A stretch of DNA of 64,000 nucleotides, from assembly GCF_022132145.1 (NCBI RefSeq), contig NZ_JAJISP010000005.1, positions 1 through 64,000 on the forward strand. Reading direction: 5' to 3'. A program made the position numbers and the translations under genes. This stretch comes from Pseudomonas sp. MMS21 TM103. GTDB lineage: Bacteria; Pseudomonadota; Gammaproteobacteria; Pseudomonadales; Pseudomonadaceae. Below the pieces are notes generated by a model. It saw only the letters and a list, made by a program, of their open reading frames with translations. It was not told where the DNA came from and did no database searches. Of this stretch, positions 9,830 to 18,487 are shown one piece after another (the stretch's first letter is position 1; each line of letters opens with the position of its first letter).

Positions 9830-10723
9830 TCAGCGAGCGCTGAGCTGGGCCTTCAACAAGTCCCTGAAGGTCTGAATCAGCGGCTCGCGCGAACGGCCAC
9901 GGCGCAGAATCAGGGAAAACGGCGCCTGATAGCCAAAGGTCGCCGGCAGTAGTACGCGCAGCCCCCCTTGCTCAACCCAGGGATGGGCATAGTGTTCCGG
10001 CAGATAGCCGATATAGGCGCCGGACAGCACCAGGATCAGCTGCGCTTCCATCGACTCCACCGTCGCCGCGCTGTGCTTGAAACCGTGCCGCGCCAGTTCG
10101 GCCTGACTCCAGTAACCACGGCCGACCATGCGCTGCTGGGCGATCACCTCCTCGGGGATGCGCCGCTCGCCAAACAGTGAGTGGCGCTCGCTGCAGTACA
10201 GCCAGTGCTGCTCACGGTACAGCGGCTGGTAGACCAGGCCATTCATCCGAGTGGAAAAGGCGCCAATGGCCAGGTCCAGGCGATTATCCAGTACTGCCAG
10301 TTGCAGCTCGTAAGGGCTCATCACCGACAGGTGCAGGTGTACGGCCGGGTGCTCCTGGCTATAGGCACCGATCACCTCGGCTAACGGCAGGGCCGGGTCG
10401 CTGACGGTTGAATCCAGCACACCGAGGTTCAGGGTGCCGCGCAGTTCGCCCTTGAGGGCGGCGGAGTAGCGCTCGAATCCTTCCAGCTCGCCGAGCAGGC
10501 GCAGGGTTTCCTGGTAGAACAGCTCACCTTTGCTGGTCAGGCTGAAGCCGCCGCGACCGCGATGACACAGGCTCAGGCCGAGCTGGCCTTCCAGCTGGCT
10601 CATGTAGGTGCTGATCGCCGAAGTCGACAGGTTCAGTTCCTGCTGCGCCGCGGCGAAACCTTGCTGGCGCACCACGCAGACGAAAATGCGCAGCAGCTTC
10701 AGATCAGGCAAGGCGTGGTTCAT
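9830..10723 (-). CDS. gbuR: LysR-family regulator, probable GbuR (guanidinobutyrate utilisation)
   Basis: LysR-type transcription factor, 297 residues from the ATG at 10723; an in-frame upstream ATG at 10798 would add an unlikely N-terminal tail. The N-terminal winged helix-turn-helix (LKLLRIFVCVVRQQGFAAAQ, then STSAISTYMSQLE) is followed by a substrate-binding domain. It is divergent from a guanidinobutyrase gene, the arrangement of gbuR/gbuA in P. aeruginosa, so it likely activates that gene in response to 4-guanidinobutyrate. The intergenic DNA holds a clear dyad (10798-10821) suited to a LysR protein. The ligand assignment is inferred from context. Confidence 0.8.
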   Translation of the reverse strand: MNHALPDLKLLRIFVCVVRQQGFAAAQQELNLSTSAISTYMSQLEGQLGLSLCHRGRGGFSLTSKGELFYQETLRLLGELEGFERYSAALKGELRGTLNLGVLDSTVSDPALPLAEVIGAYSQEHPAVHLHLSVMSPYELQLAVLDNRLDLAIGAFSTRMNGLVYQPLYREQHWLYCSERHSLFGERRIPEEVIAQQRMVGRGYWSQAELARHGFKHSAATVESMEAQLILVLSGAYIGYLPEHYAHPWVEQGGLRVLLPATFGYQAPFSLILRRGRSREPLIQTFRDLLKAQLSAR

Positions 10724-10797
10724 GGTTTTCTCGTCAGGTCTTACAGAGATCAATGCGCCGCGCACAGCACAAAGGTCGCCAGTGTAGGACGGGGCCA

Positions 10798-10821
10798 TTA
10801 GTTTAGAAATATCTGAACTAA
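10798..10821. promoter_or_regulatory. Candidate LysR operator between gbuR and gbuA
   Basis: Inverted repeat with 10-base arms TTAGTTTAGA and TCTGAACTAA (one mismatch) around AATA. It lies 75-98 bases from the LysR start and about 90-115 bases upstream of gbuA, a usual distance for a LysR activation site in a divergent promoter. Confidence 0.55.
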
Positions 10822-10912
10822 GTTTTTGTCTTCAGCGATTTTTCCTTCCACCCTCCTGTCCAACAATCCGCCCCGACGACTATTACAACCATAACAACCG
10901 TGAGGCCTTCCC

Positions 10913-11872
10913 ATGGACAAGATTCTGCACCAGCCCCTGGGCGGCAATGAGATGCCCCGTTTCGGCGGCATAGCCACCATGATGCGCCTGCCGCACATCC
11001 AGACGTCCGCCGAGCAGCACGACCTCGATGTCGGCTTTATCGGCGTACCACTCGACATCGGCACCTCGCTGCGCTCCGGTACCCGCTTCGGCCCGCGTGA
11101 GATTCGCGCCCAGTCGGTGATGATTCGCCCTTACAACATGGCCACCGGCGCCGCGCCCTTCGATTCACTGAACGTGGCCGACATCGGCGACGTCCCGATC
11201 AATACCTTCAACATGCTGGAAGCGGTACGCATCATCGAGGAGTTCTACGACAACGTCCTCGAGCACGGCATCATCCCGCTGACCCTCGGCGGCGATCACA
11301 CCATCACCCTGCCGATCCTGCGCGCACTGAAGAAGAAGCATGGCAAGATCGGCCTGGTCCATATCGATGCCCATGCCGATGTGAATGACCACATGTTCGG
11401 TGAGAAAATTGCCCACGGCACCACCTTCCGCCGCGCTGTCGAGGAAGACCTGCTAGATTGCGACCGCGTGGTGCAGATCGGCCTGCGCGCCCAGGGCTAT
11501 ACCGCCGAAGACTTCAACTGGAGCCGCAAGCAGGGCTTCCGCGTGGTCCAGGCCGAGGAATGCTGGCACAAGTCGCTGGCCCCCTTGATGGCAGAAGTGC
11601 GCGCCAAGGTCGATGGTGGCCCGGTGTATTTGAGCTTCGATATTGACGGCATCGACCCGGCCTGGGCGCCCGGCACCGGCACCCCGGAAATCGGCGGCCT
11701 GACCACTATCCAGGCGATCGAGATCATTCGCGGCTGCCAGGGCCTGGAGCTGATCGGTGGCGACCTGGTCGAGGTCTCCCCGCCCTACGACACCACCGGC
11801 AACACCTCGTTGCTCGGCGCCAACCTTCTCTATGAAATGCTCTGCGTGTTGCCGGGTGTCCAGCACCGCTGA
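10913..11872 (+). CDS. gbuA: Guanidinobutyrase (ureohydrolase family)
   Basis: Hydrolyses 4-guanidinobutyrate to 4-aminobutyrate and urea, part of arginine and agmatine-type catabolism. The 319-residue protein matches my recollection of P. aeruginosa GbuA closely, including its start MDK.LHQPLGGNEMPRFGG. The binuclear manganese site of the arginase/agmatinase family is complete: LGGDHT, HIDAHADV and SFDIDGIDPAWAPG. The start at 10913 follows a GTGAGG stretch. A strong hairpin lies 18 bases after the stop codon, before the next gene. Confidence 0.93.
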   Translation: MDKILHQPLGGNEMPRFGGIATMMRLPHIQTSAEQHDLDVGFIGVPLDIGTSLRSGTRFGPREIRAQSVMIRPYNMATGAAPFDSLNVADIGDVPINTFNMLEAVRIIEEFYDNVLEHGIIPLTLGGDHTITLPILRALKKKHGKIGLVHIDAHADVNDHMFGEKIAHGTTFRRAVEEDLLDCDRVVQIGLRAQGYTAEDFNWSRKQGFRVVQAEECWHKSLAPLMAEVRAKVDGGPVYLSFDIDGIDPAWAPGTGTPEIGGLTTIQAIEIIRGCQGLELIGGDLVEVSPPYDTTGNTSLLGANLLYEMLCVLPGVQHR

Positions 11873-11890
11873 ACAGGCCTTTCATATTCA

Positions 11891-11914
11891 ACGGGTACCG
11901 CGTGCGGTACCCGT
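11891..11914. terminator. Hairpin between gbuA and the YjiH-type gene
   Basis: Perfect inverted repeat, 11-base arms (ACGGGTACCGC and its complement) around GT. No U-run follows, so it may be an mRNA stabiliser or attenuator rather than a classical intrinsic terminator. Confidence 0.5.
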
Positions 11915-11942
11915 GCACAACAACAATAAATTGGGTGCCAAG

Positions 11943-13337
11943 ATGAACCACGAACAAGCCATGCCCCTGCTGGACGACCAACCGCCGGCAGACAGCTCAT
12001 ACAATCTGCGCCAGCTGCTAATCTTCCTGATCCCCTCGCTGCTCGGCGTCCTGTTGTTTCTTACCCCGGTTGTCTACGACGGCAAGGTCACCATCGGCCT
12101 CGGCGTCATGGCTGACGCCCTCAAAGCCTCGCTGAGCGCCTGGTTGCCGGCTATCGCCACCGGACTGCTGCTGTTCTCCGCCGCCCTCGGCCTGCTCGGT
12201 TCGGCTCTCAAGCCGCGCTGGCTCACCCAGCGCCACGCCCTCAACGAACTGTTCAACCTGCACCCGCTGTGGCTTGGCCTGCGTGTGCTCGGTGCAGTTT
12301 TCGCGGCCATGACTTTCTGGCAGTTCGGCCCGGAATGGGTCTGGAATGCCAACACCGGCGGTGTGGTATTGAAGGATCTGGCGCCAGTGCTGATCACCTT
12401 CTTCCTGGTCGCGGGCCTGATCCTGCCGCTGCTAACCGACTTCGGCCTGATGGAATTCTGCGGCACCCTGGTGCGCAACGTGTTCCGCAAGGTCTTTGGT
12501 TTGCCGGGCCGCTCGGCCATCGACGCCATCGCCTCTTGGCTCGGCTCGGGCACCGTCGGCGTACTGATCACCGCCCAGCAATATCAGAAGGGCTTCTACA
12601 GTGCGCGGGAAGCGGCGGTGATCGCCACCAACTTCTCCGTCGCCTCAATCGCCTTCAGCCTGCTGATCACCAGCTTCATGAAGCTCGACCACCTGTTCGT
12701 GCCTTTCTACCTGACAGTAGTGGTAGCCGGCCTCGCCGCCGCCATCATCACCCCACGCATCCCGCCGTTGTCGTGGAAAAAGGACGAGTACGTCGCCGGC
12801 GTCGGCAAGCAGATCAAGGAAGACGTCCCCACTGGCAGTTCACTGCTGCGCTGGGGCGTGCTGCAGGCGGTCAAACGCGCCAACACCAACCCGTCGCCAG
12901 CGCAGATGGTCAAGGTCGGCGTGCACAACGTGGTGGATATCTGGCTCGGCCTGCTGCCGCTGGTAATGGCCATCGGCACCGTGTCCCTGGCGATTGCCGA
13001 ATACACCCAGGTGTTCAACTGGCTGTCCTACCCCCTGGTGCCACTGCTGGAACTGCTGCAACTGCCGGAAGCCGCCAAGGCCGCACCGGCCATGCTGGTG
13101 GGCTTTGCCGATATGTTCCTGCCGGCGGTGCTGGGCAAGGGCATCGAGAGCGAACTGACCCGCTTTGTGGTGGCCTGCGTATCGCTGACCCAGCTGATCT
13201 ACATGTCGGAAGTCGGCGTGCTGATCATCAAGGCCAAGCTGCCGCTGAACCTACTCGAGCTGTTCGCCATCTTTATCATCCGCACCCTGATCACCCTGCC
13301 GATCATCGCGTTGATGGCGCACTGGATCGTCGGCTAG
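11943..13337 (+). CDS. YjiH-family membrane protein with nucleoside-recognition (Gate) domain
   Basis: Polytopic inner-membrane protein, 464 residues from the ATG at 11943. The frame stays open upstream into gbuA, but this start gives the usual family length; its ribosome site (GGGTG) is weak. About ten hydrophobic segments are visible. The middle carries the Gate-domain signature region FGLPGRSAIDAIASWLGSGTVGVL, and a second related stretch is PAMLVGFADMFLPAVLGKG. The family is thought to comprise transporters, but I know of no proven substrate. Its position behind guanidinobutyrase suggests movement of a guanidino compound, urea or an amine; that is inference. Confidence 0.8.
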   Translation: MNHEQAMPLLDDQPPADSSYNLRQLLIFLIPSLLGVLLFLTPVVYDGKVTIGLGVMADALKASLSAWLPAIATGLLLFSAALGLLGSALKPRWLTQRHALNELFNLHPLWLGLRVLGAVFAAMTFWQFGPEWVWNANTGGVVLKDLAPVLITFFLVAGLILPLLTDFGLMEFCGTLVRNVFRKVFGLPGRSAIDAIASWLGSGTVGVLITAQQYQKGFYSAREAAVIATNFSVASIAFSLLITSFMKLDHLFVPFYLTVVVAGLAAAIITPRIPPLSWKKDEYVAGVGKQIKEDVPTGSSLLRWGVLQAVKRANTNPSPAQMVKVGVHNVVDIWLGLLPLVMAIGTVSLAIAEYTQVFNWLSYPLVPLLELLQLPEAAKAAPAMLVGFADMFLPAVLGKGIESELTRFVVACVSLTQLIYMSEVGVLIIKAKLPLNLLELFAIFIIRTLITLPIIALMAHWIVG

Positions 13338-13353
13338 GCAAAGAGCGAGCGAA

Positions 13354-13400
13354 CCAGCGGCCCGGATAAGCGCATTTGCATCCCCGATCTGGGCCGCTGG
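13354..13400. terminator. Hairpin after the YjiH-type gene
   Basis: Perfect 10-base arms CCAGCGGCCC (13354-13363) and GGGCCGCTGG (13391-13400) with a 27-base loop, between the YjiH-type gene and the NTF2-like gene. No U-run follows. Confidence 0.4.
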
Positions 13401-13433
13401 AAGAACACCGCCAACCATATACAAGGGGCCGAA

Positions 13434-13883
13434 ATGATCACCAACACTGCAGCAACCCTGACGCCAGGCGCAGCCCCACAGCCAGAGTGCGCCGACCGTA
13501 ACGATGTGCTGCAAGCTGCGGCCGCCTTGGTCACGGCCTTCGCCGACAACGACAGCGCGGCGTATTTCGCAGCGTTCAGCGAGGACGCCAGCTTTGTCTT
13601 CCACAGTTGTCCCACGGTACTGGCCAACCTCGACGCCTATCGCCAACTCTGGGCCAGCTGGCAGACCGAGGGCTTTGTCGTGCTCGCCTGCAGCTCTAGC
13701 AAGCCGCTGCTGACCCTACACGGAGACACTGCGATCTTCGTCCATGAAGTCAGTACCCACTTGCGCCTTGCAGGCAAAGAACTGCATAGCCGCGAGCGTG
13801 AAAGCATTGTCTTCCGCCGACAGCCTGGCAGCCGCCACTGGCTGGCCTGCCACGAACACCTGTCCCTGCTACCCGGCGACTAA
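13434..13883 (+). CDS. NTF2/SnoaL-like small protein
   Basis: 149-residue cytoplasmic protein with the cone-shaped NTF2-like fold pattern: an N-terminal helix (DVLQAAAALVTAFADNDSAAYFAAFSEDASFVFH), a middle strand region and the closing IVFRRQPGSRHWLACHEHLS strands typical of the SnoaL/YybH group. The ATG at 13434 is preceded by AAGGGG. Such proteins are small hydrolases, isomerases or binding proteins and the sequence does not show which. It sits between the YjiH-type gene and the NCS1 permease, so it probably helps metabolise whatever they carry. P. aeruginosa has an uncharacterised small gene in the equivalent place beside gbuA. Confidence 0.7.
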   Translation: MITNTAATLTPGAAPQPECADRNDVLQAAAALVTAFADNDSAAYFAAFSEDASFVFHSCPTVLANLDAYRQLWASWQTEGFVVLACSSSKPLLTLHGDTAIFVHEVSTHLRLAGKELHSRERESIVFRRQPGSRHWLACHEHLSLLPGD

Positions 13884-13964
13884 AGCCGGCATAGCCTTAG
13901 CTGCAGACTGCCACGCACCACACCTAGTGAATCAATAGCCACAACAATCAGGGGAGTCACCCGC

Positions 13965-15305
13965 GTGCTCAAGAACCTAGCCCACTACTTTGGTCAGGAT
14001 GGCCTTGCGCCTACCCCCAGCGAACATCGCAGCCTCGGCCTGAGCGGCACCACCGCCCTGTGGCTGGGTGCCAACGTGGTCGTCACCACTATCCTTACCG
14101 GCATGCTGCTGGTACCCGACCTGCCATTCCTGCAGGCCATGCTGATCGTCCTGGTCGGCTCCGGCATCGGTATCCTGCCGCTGGTGCTGGTCGGTCTGAT
14201 GGGCCAACGCAGCGGCCTCACCACCATGGTTCTGGCACGGGGCAGCTACGGCCCGCTGGGCGCCAAACTGCCGTCGCTGGTCAACCTGCTGACCCTGCTG
14301 GCCTGGAGCTGGATCCAGGCGCTGCTGGCCGGCATGAGCCTGAACTATGCGGTCGAGCACATGACCGGCTACTCCAACCTGCCGCTGTTCACCATCCTCT
14401 GCGAGACCCTGGTACTGCTGATCGCCCTGCGCGGTCACCTGGGCATCGAGCGGGTCGAGCGCTGGGCGGCCATCGGCATGCTCATTCTGGCCGGCGCAGT
14501 GTTCTATGTGATGGGACAGAAGTTCGAATTCAGCGGCCTGCTGAGCCTGTCGACCGAGCCGCGCAACGGGATCACCCCCGGCATCGCCTTCGATATCGTC
14601 ATCGCCACGGCGTTTTCATGGATTCCCCTGGCCGCCGACTACAACCGCAACTGCCGTAGCCAGGGCGTGGCAGCTATCGGCACCTGGGTCGGCTATGTCG
14701 CCGCCACCCTGCTGGCCATGGGCCTGGGTGCCACGGTATCGGGCTTCAGCGTGCTCACTGGCATGGAGCAGACCTATGACCCGGCAGTGCTGCTGGCCGG
14801 CTTCGGTTTCGGTCTGCCGGCGGCCATAGTCGTCTTCCTCTCGGTGATGACCACCAACGTGATGTGCGTGTACAGCGCCTCACTGTCGTACCTGAATATC
14901 AGCCCGAAGACCAAGTTCTGGAAGCCAGCCCTGTGCATCGGCGTGCTGTCGATCCTCGGCTCGCAGATCCCCGGCATTCTCGACAACTTCCAGAATTTTC
15001 TGCTGATCATTGGCAGCGTGTTTATCCCGGCCTTCGCCGTACTGATCGCCGATTTCTACCTGATCCATCGCGGCCACTACAACGTAGGCGACCTGCTCAG
15101 CGAGGACGGCGGACGCTACCGATATTTGGCCGGCATCAACCCGGCCGCGTTTGCCGCCTATGGCCTGGGCGCGCTGCTGGCCTACTACTGGGGCTGGGTG
15201 GCGCCGCTGTCATTTGGTGCCTCGCTGCCGGTATTCCTGATCACCGCCGCCAGCTACACCGTATTGCGCCGCTGGGTGCTGGTGCCCAAGGCACAGTTGG
15301 CGTAG
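13965..15305 (+). CDS. NCS1-family cytosine/purine-type permease
   Basis: Inner-membrane transporter of the nucleobase:cation symporter-1 family (CodB-like), 446 residues with about twelve membrane segments. The start is the GTG at 13965 with AGGGGAG ahead. Recognisable family features are the opening with PTPSEHRSLGLSGTTALWLGANVVVTT and the conserved GQRSGLTTMVLARGSYG motif region. P. aeruginosa also carries an NCS1 permease close to gbuA. The likely substrates are a nucleobase, hydantoin-like or guanidino-type compound; specificity cannot be read from the sequence. Confidence 0.85.
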   Translation: MLKNLAHYFGQDGLAPTPSEHRSLGLSGTTALWLGANVVVTTILTGMLLVPDLPFLQAMLIVLVGSGIGILPLVLVGLMGQRSGLTTMVLARGSYGPLGAKLPSLVNLLTLLAWSWIQALLAGMSLNYAVEHMTGYSNLPLFTILCETLVLLIALRGHLGIERVERWAAIGMLILAGAVFYVMGQKFEFSGLLSLSTEPRNGITPGIAFDIVIATAFSWIPLAADYNRNCRSQGVAAIGTWVGYVAATLLAMGLGATVSGFSVLTGMEQTYDPAVLLAGFGFGLPAAIVVFLSVMTTNVMCVYSASLSYLNISPKTKFWKPALCIGVLSILGSQIPGILDNFQNFLLIIGSVFIPAFAVLIADFYLIHRGHYNVGDLLSEDGGRYRYLAGINPAAFAAYGLGALLAYYWGWVAPLSFGASLPVFLITAASYTVLRRWVLVPKAQLA

Positions 15306-15440
15306 GTTTGGTTAATTGCAGCGGGACCTATTTAGCGGGTTTCGCTGCGCACGCTGCCCCCTACAAATATCCGTCAAGGCAAGGTGCGCCCTGCGCGCCA
15401 GAACACGCTCAACGTTGCAGACCAGCCCCAGGAAGCCACC

Positions 15441-16175
15441 ATGAAAATAGTCAGCCGCGACCAGTGGTTTGAGGTGGAGCATCGCCATGACGGCATCTGC
15501 CTGATCCACGAGCCCTATATCCGGCCCTTCTACCGCTGCAACCTCTGGCATATACAAGGCCGTGACCGTGATGCCTTGATCGACTCCGGCTCCGGCCTGG
15601 TCAGCCTGCGCGAGCAATTACCCTGGCTCACCGAGCGGCCGTTGCTGGCGGTGGCCAGCCATTGTCACTTCGACCATATCGCCGGGCACCATGAGTTCCC
15701 TGAGCGTCTGGTGCATCCCGCCGAAGCGGACATACTGGCGGCGCCAACCGGGGCCAATACCCTGGCCAGCGACTTCGTCGGCGACGAGATGTTCGAGGCG
15801 CATCCGGATTGTCCGCTGTGCTATGCCGAGTACCGGGTCAAGGCCGCGCCGGCAACCCGATTGATCGAGGAAGGTGATGTGCTGGATTTGGGCGATCGGG
15901 TATTGCAGGTGCTGCATACCCCCGGTCATTCACCAGGTGGTATCAGCCTGTGGGAGGCGGCAACGCAGACGTTGTTTACCGGCGATATTCTCTATGACGG
16001 CCCCTTGATTGAAGATGCTTATCACTCGAACCTGCAGGATTACGCCCAAAGTCTGGCCCGCTTGCGCCAACTACCGGTACGCAACGTACATGGCGGGCAC
16101 TTCCCGAGTTTTTCCGGTGAACGCATGCACGAACTGATTGGGCAATGGTTCAACGATCACCCGCAACTGACCTAA
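15441..16175 (+). CDS. MBL-fold metallo-hydrolase
   Basis: Zinc-dependent hydrolase of the metallo-beta-lactamase superfamily, 244 residues from the ATG at 15441 (AGGAAG ahead; an upstream in-frame start would add an unlikely tail). The metal site is complete: SHCHFDH (HxHxDH), the HTPGHSPGG histidine, the GDILYDG aspartate and the final HGGH. The protein resembles uncharacterised glyoxalase-II-like hydrolases. It follows the NCS1 permease by 135 bases and may belong to the same catabolic cluster. No substrate is evident. Confidence 0.82.
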   Translation: MKIVSRDQWFEVEHRHDGICLIHEPYIRPFYRCNLWHIQGRDRDALIDSGSGLVSLREQLPWLTERPLLAVASHCHFDHIAGHHEFPERLVHPAEADILAAPTGANTLASDFVGDEMFEAHPDCPLCYAEYRVKAAPATRLIEEGDVLDLGDRVLQVLHTPGHSPGGISLWEAATQTLFTGDILYDGPLIEDAYHSNLQDYAQSLARLRQLPVRNVHGGHFPSFSGERMHELIGQWFNDHPQLT

Positions 16176-16221
16176 CCTGCATAAGGCGCACCTTAAGCAG
16201 TGGTTGCCAATGCTCGCCCCT

Positions 16222-16239
16222 GGTGGGCTAATGCCCACC
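16222..16239. repeat. Hairpin between MBL gene and PA1414-like ORF
   Basis: Perfect 7-base arms GGTGGGC and GCCCACC around TAAT, 46 bases after the MBL stop and 13 bases after the convergent small ORF. The flanks (GTAGGGTGGGC on the minus strand) resemble a common Pseudomonas intergenic repeat. It may act as a bidirectional terminator, though there is no U-run. Confidence 0.45.
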
Positions 16240-16252
16240 CTACCTTGAACTA

Positions 16253-16387
16253 TTAACGACGGCGGCGAGGCGCTTGTGGGCGGCGCTGATCGTCGTCGCG
16301 CACAGGCACAGGCTGCAGTTTCGGCCGATCAAGCAAACCCAAGGCAACCAACAGGTCGTGTAAGGCGTTATGCAACTTGGCCATCAT
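16253..16387 (-). CDS. PA1414-like 44-residue small protein
   Basis: Small ORF encoding MMAKLHNALHDLLVALGLLD and then a proline/arginine-rich tail ending RRRRR-like (PRRRR). The ribosome site is unusually good: GGAGGT six bases before the first ATG. An amphipathic helix is followed by a short disordered basic end. A perfect ANR box sits about 93 bases upstream at the spacing expected for activation, so expression is probably strong at low oxygen. In size, shape and Anr control it matches the PA1414 family of Pseudomonas, whose P. aeruginosa locus lies near gbuA and has been reported to give the anaerobic small RNA SicX. The family match is from memory and untested. The function of the peptide is unknown. 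Confidence 0.65.
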   Translation of the reverse strand: MMAKLHNALHDLLVALGLLDRPKLQPVPVRDDDQRRPQAPRRRR

Positions 16388-16473
16388 GGAATTACCTCCT
16401 GCCAAGGACTTCGATAAGGCACCCGAATGCACCTTATCTCGACATAGATTAACCCTAGCGCAACCGCCGAGGC

Positions 16474-16487
16474 TTGATGCAAATCAA
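16474..16487 (-). promoter_or_regulatory. ANR/FNR box upstream of the PA1414-like ORF
   Basis: TTGATGCAAATCAA, a perfect match to TTGAT-N4-ATCAA. It is centred about 41 bases upstream of a plausible start point near 16439, with a TAATCTAT-like -10 on the minus strand at about 16445-16452. This is the standard class II activation geometry for Anr, which is encoded at 34311-35045. Confidence 0.85.
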
Positions 16488-16559
16488 ACCGCCCTGAGCA
16501 TGACCGGCTGTCGGCCCGGGCAAAAACTGCGTCAGAGGCCTGGCGCTTTGCCAGCTGCC

Positions 16560-18284
16560 CTATTCGATCTGCTCGGCTTTGCGCCGGTAGGGGAACACGT
16601 CGATCACCTTGCCTGCGCGAATCGCATCCTGCAGGCTTTTCCAGTAATCGGCGTCATACAGTTCGCCGTGCAGCTGGCTGAACAAGCGGCGTAGCTTCAT
16701 ATCGGCGAACAGAAACGGCGGGAACTCCTCGGGAAACACGTCCAGCGGCGCCACCGAATACCAGGGTTCGGAGGCCATCTCATCCTCCGGGTAGCGCGGT
16801 GGCGGGATATGCCGAAAATTGGCTTCGGTGAGGAAGCAAATTTCGTCGTAGTCGTAGAACACCACTCGGCCATGACGGGTCACGCCGAAGTTCTTCAGCA
16901 GCATATCGCCGGGGAAGATGTTGGCGGCGGCCAACTGCTTGATCGCCAGGCCATAATCATCGAGCGCTTCGCGCACCTGGGCTTCGCTGGCATTTTCGAC
17001 ATACATGTTCAGCGGCGTCATGCGCCGCTCGGTCCAGCAGTGGCGGATCAGCACGGTATCGCCGTCGACCTCGACAGTCGATGGCGCCACCTCCAGCAGT
17101 TCGGCCAGACAATCCGCCTCGAACTTGGCCTTGGGGAAGCGAAAATCGGCGAATTCCTGGGTATCGGCCATCCTGCCGACCCGGTCGACCCGCTTCACCA
17201 GGCGGTACTTCTCAATCACCGTATTGCGGTCGACGTTCTTCGACGGGGCGAAACGGTCCTTGATGATCTTGAACACGGTATTGAAGCCGGTCAGGGTGAA
17301 CACGCTCATGACCATGCCACGCACGCCGGGAGCCATGATGAACTTGTCGTCGGTGCTCGCCAGGTGATTGATCAACGCGCGATAGAACTCCGACTTGCCA
17401 TGCTTGTAGAAGCCGATCGAGGTGTACAACTCGGCAATATGCTTGCCCGGCAAGATGCGCTTGAGAAACCCGACGAACTCAGCCGGATAGTCGACCCGTA
17501 CCATGAAATAGGAACGGGTGAAGGAGAAGATGATCGACACCTCGGCCTCATCGGTGATCAGCGTATCGATCTGGATACCCTGGCCCTCGCGGTGCAACAG
17601 CGGGATCACCAACGGCCACTGTTCGTCACGGGTATTGATGCGCCCGACCAGGTAGGCACCCTTGTTGCGGTACAGGCGCGAGGAGAACAGCTCGATACGC
17701 AGCTCGGGATCCTTGCACACCCAGTCTGGCAAGTTCTCGTGCACCTGCTTGATCAGCCGCGCAAGATCCCGCTCGACGTTATCGTAAGCCACCTCGAAAC
17801 GGTAATCCTCGACGATCTGCCGCAGCGCCTGCTCGATATTGCCCTGGGGTCGGTAGATCCGGGTCAGCGGCGTCGGAACATTGGCGCGCAGGGCCGGGCG
17901 CGTGGTGTGAATGAACATGCAGCCATCGTTGATCTGGTCATGGCTGAACAGCCCGCAGAAGATCGAATTGAACCAGGTCTCCGCCAGTTCGTCGTCGCAA
18001 CGCACGTCGATCAGGCTGATATAGGCCGACTTGACCAGCGGCCACTGCGCCACATCCAGCAGCACCTCAGCCGGGTAGGCCTTGTGCAGGCGCTGACTGA
18101 CTTCGCTGACGAAATCTTCGTAAAGGGCGATACGCGCGGCCGCAGCCTGCTGGATTTCCTGCCACTGCGCCTGCTCGAAACGCTCCCGCCCCCCGTTGGT
18201 AATCTGCCGGAACTGCTCACGATAATCGTCAAAACCGTCGAGGATAAGCGTGGCGATAGCGCTGGCGGGCCATTGCTGCGACAT
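16560..18284 (-). CDS. aceK: Isocitrate dehydrogenase kinase/phosphatase
   Basis: Bifunctional enzyme that phosphorylates and dephosphorylates isocitrate dehydrogenase, directing carbon between the TCA cycle and the glyoxylate bypass. The 574 residues match the usual length. The ATP-binding loop [16 protein letters not shown] lies at about residue 315, the same place as in E. coli AceK, followed by VFKIIKDRF. The conserved RRMTPLNMY and DYDEICFL segments near the C-terminus are intact. AGAGG precedes the ATG. As in other pseudomonads it stands apart from aceA and aceB. It is transcribed away from the EamA gene. Confidence 0.96.
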   Translation of the reverse strand: MSQQWPASAIATLILDGFDDYREQFRQITNGGRERFEQAQWQEIQQAAAARIALYEDFVSEVSQRLHKAYPAEVLLDVAQWPLVKSAYISLIDVRCDDELAETWFNSIFCGLFSHDQINDGCMFIHTTRPALRANVPTPLTRIYRPQGNIEQALRQIVEDYRFEVAYDNVERDLARLIKQVHENLPDWVCKDPELRIELFSSRLYRNKGAYLVGRINTRDEQWPLVIPLLHREGQGIQIDTLITDEAEVSIIFSFTRSYFMVRVDYPAEFVGFLKRILPGKHIAELYTSIGFYKHGKSEFYRALINHLASTDDKFIMAPGVRGMVMSVFTLTGFNTVFKIIKDRFAPSKNVDRNTVIEKYRLVKRVDRVGRMADTQEFADFRFPKAKFEADCLAELLEVAPSTVEVDGDTVLIRHCWTERRMTPLNMYVENASEAQVREALDDYGLAIKQLAAANIFPGDMLLKNFGVTRHGRVVFYDYDEICFLTEANFRHIPPPRYPEDEMASEPWYSVAPLDVFPEEFPPFLFADMKLRRLFSQLHGELYDADYWKSLQDAIRAGKVIDVFPYRRKAEQIE

Positions 18285-18487
18285 GGGCAGACCTCTAGGG
18301 AAAATATAAACCGACTGGATGAACTGCCGAGCTTAGCCAGTGACCGCCCCGAGGAAAAGCCGGAAACGGCAAAACGGCTGTATCGCGGCTAAATATTGCT
18401 GACTGGCGAATTTAAAAGCTGCTTTCGCATTGCCTTGCCTGGCATGCCCGGCAACACTGCCCGCCCCTACCCGACTTGGAGTTCGTT

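Noticed and set aside
10724..11942. Guanidine riboswitch at the guanidinobutyrase locus
   Set aside because: I looked for paired hairpins with ACGR loops (mini-ykkC type) before gbuA and the YjiH-type gene and saw none; the hairpin at 11891 has a GT loop.
12269..13369. A 366-codon plus-strand frame overlapping the YjiH-type gene
   Set aside because: Frame-shifted shadow; Arg/His/Gly-rich, no membrane helices, while the chosen frame gives a proper polytopic protein.
16809..18392. A 527-codon open frame on the plus strand
   Set aside because: It is antisense to aceK, whose full-length, well-conserved protein explains the region. Long antisense frames are expected in GC-rich DNA.
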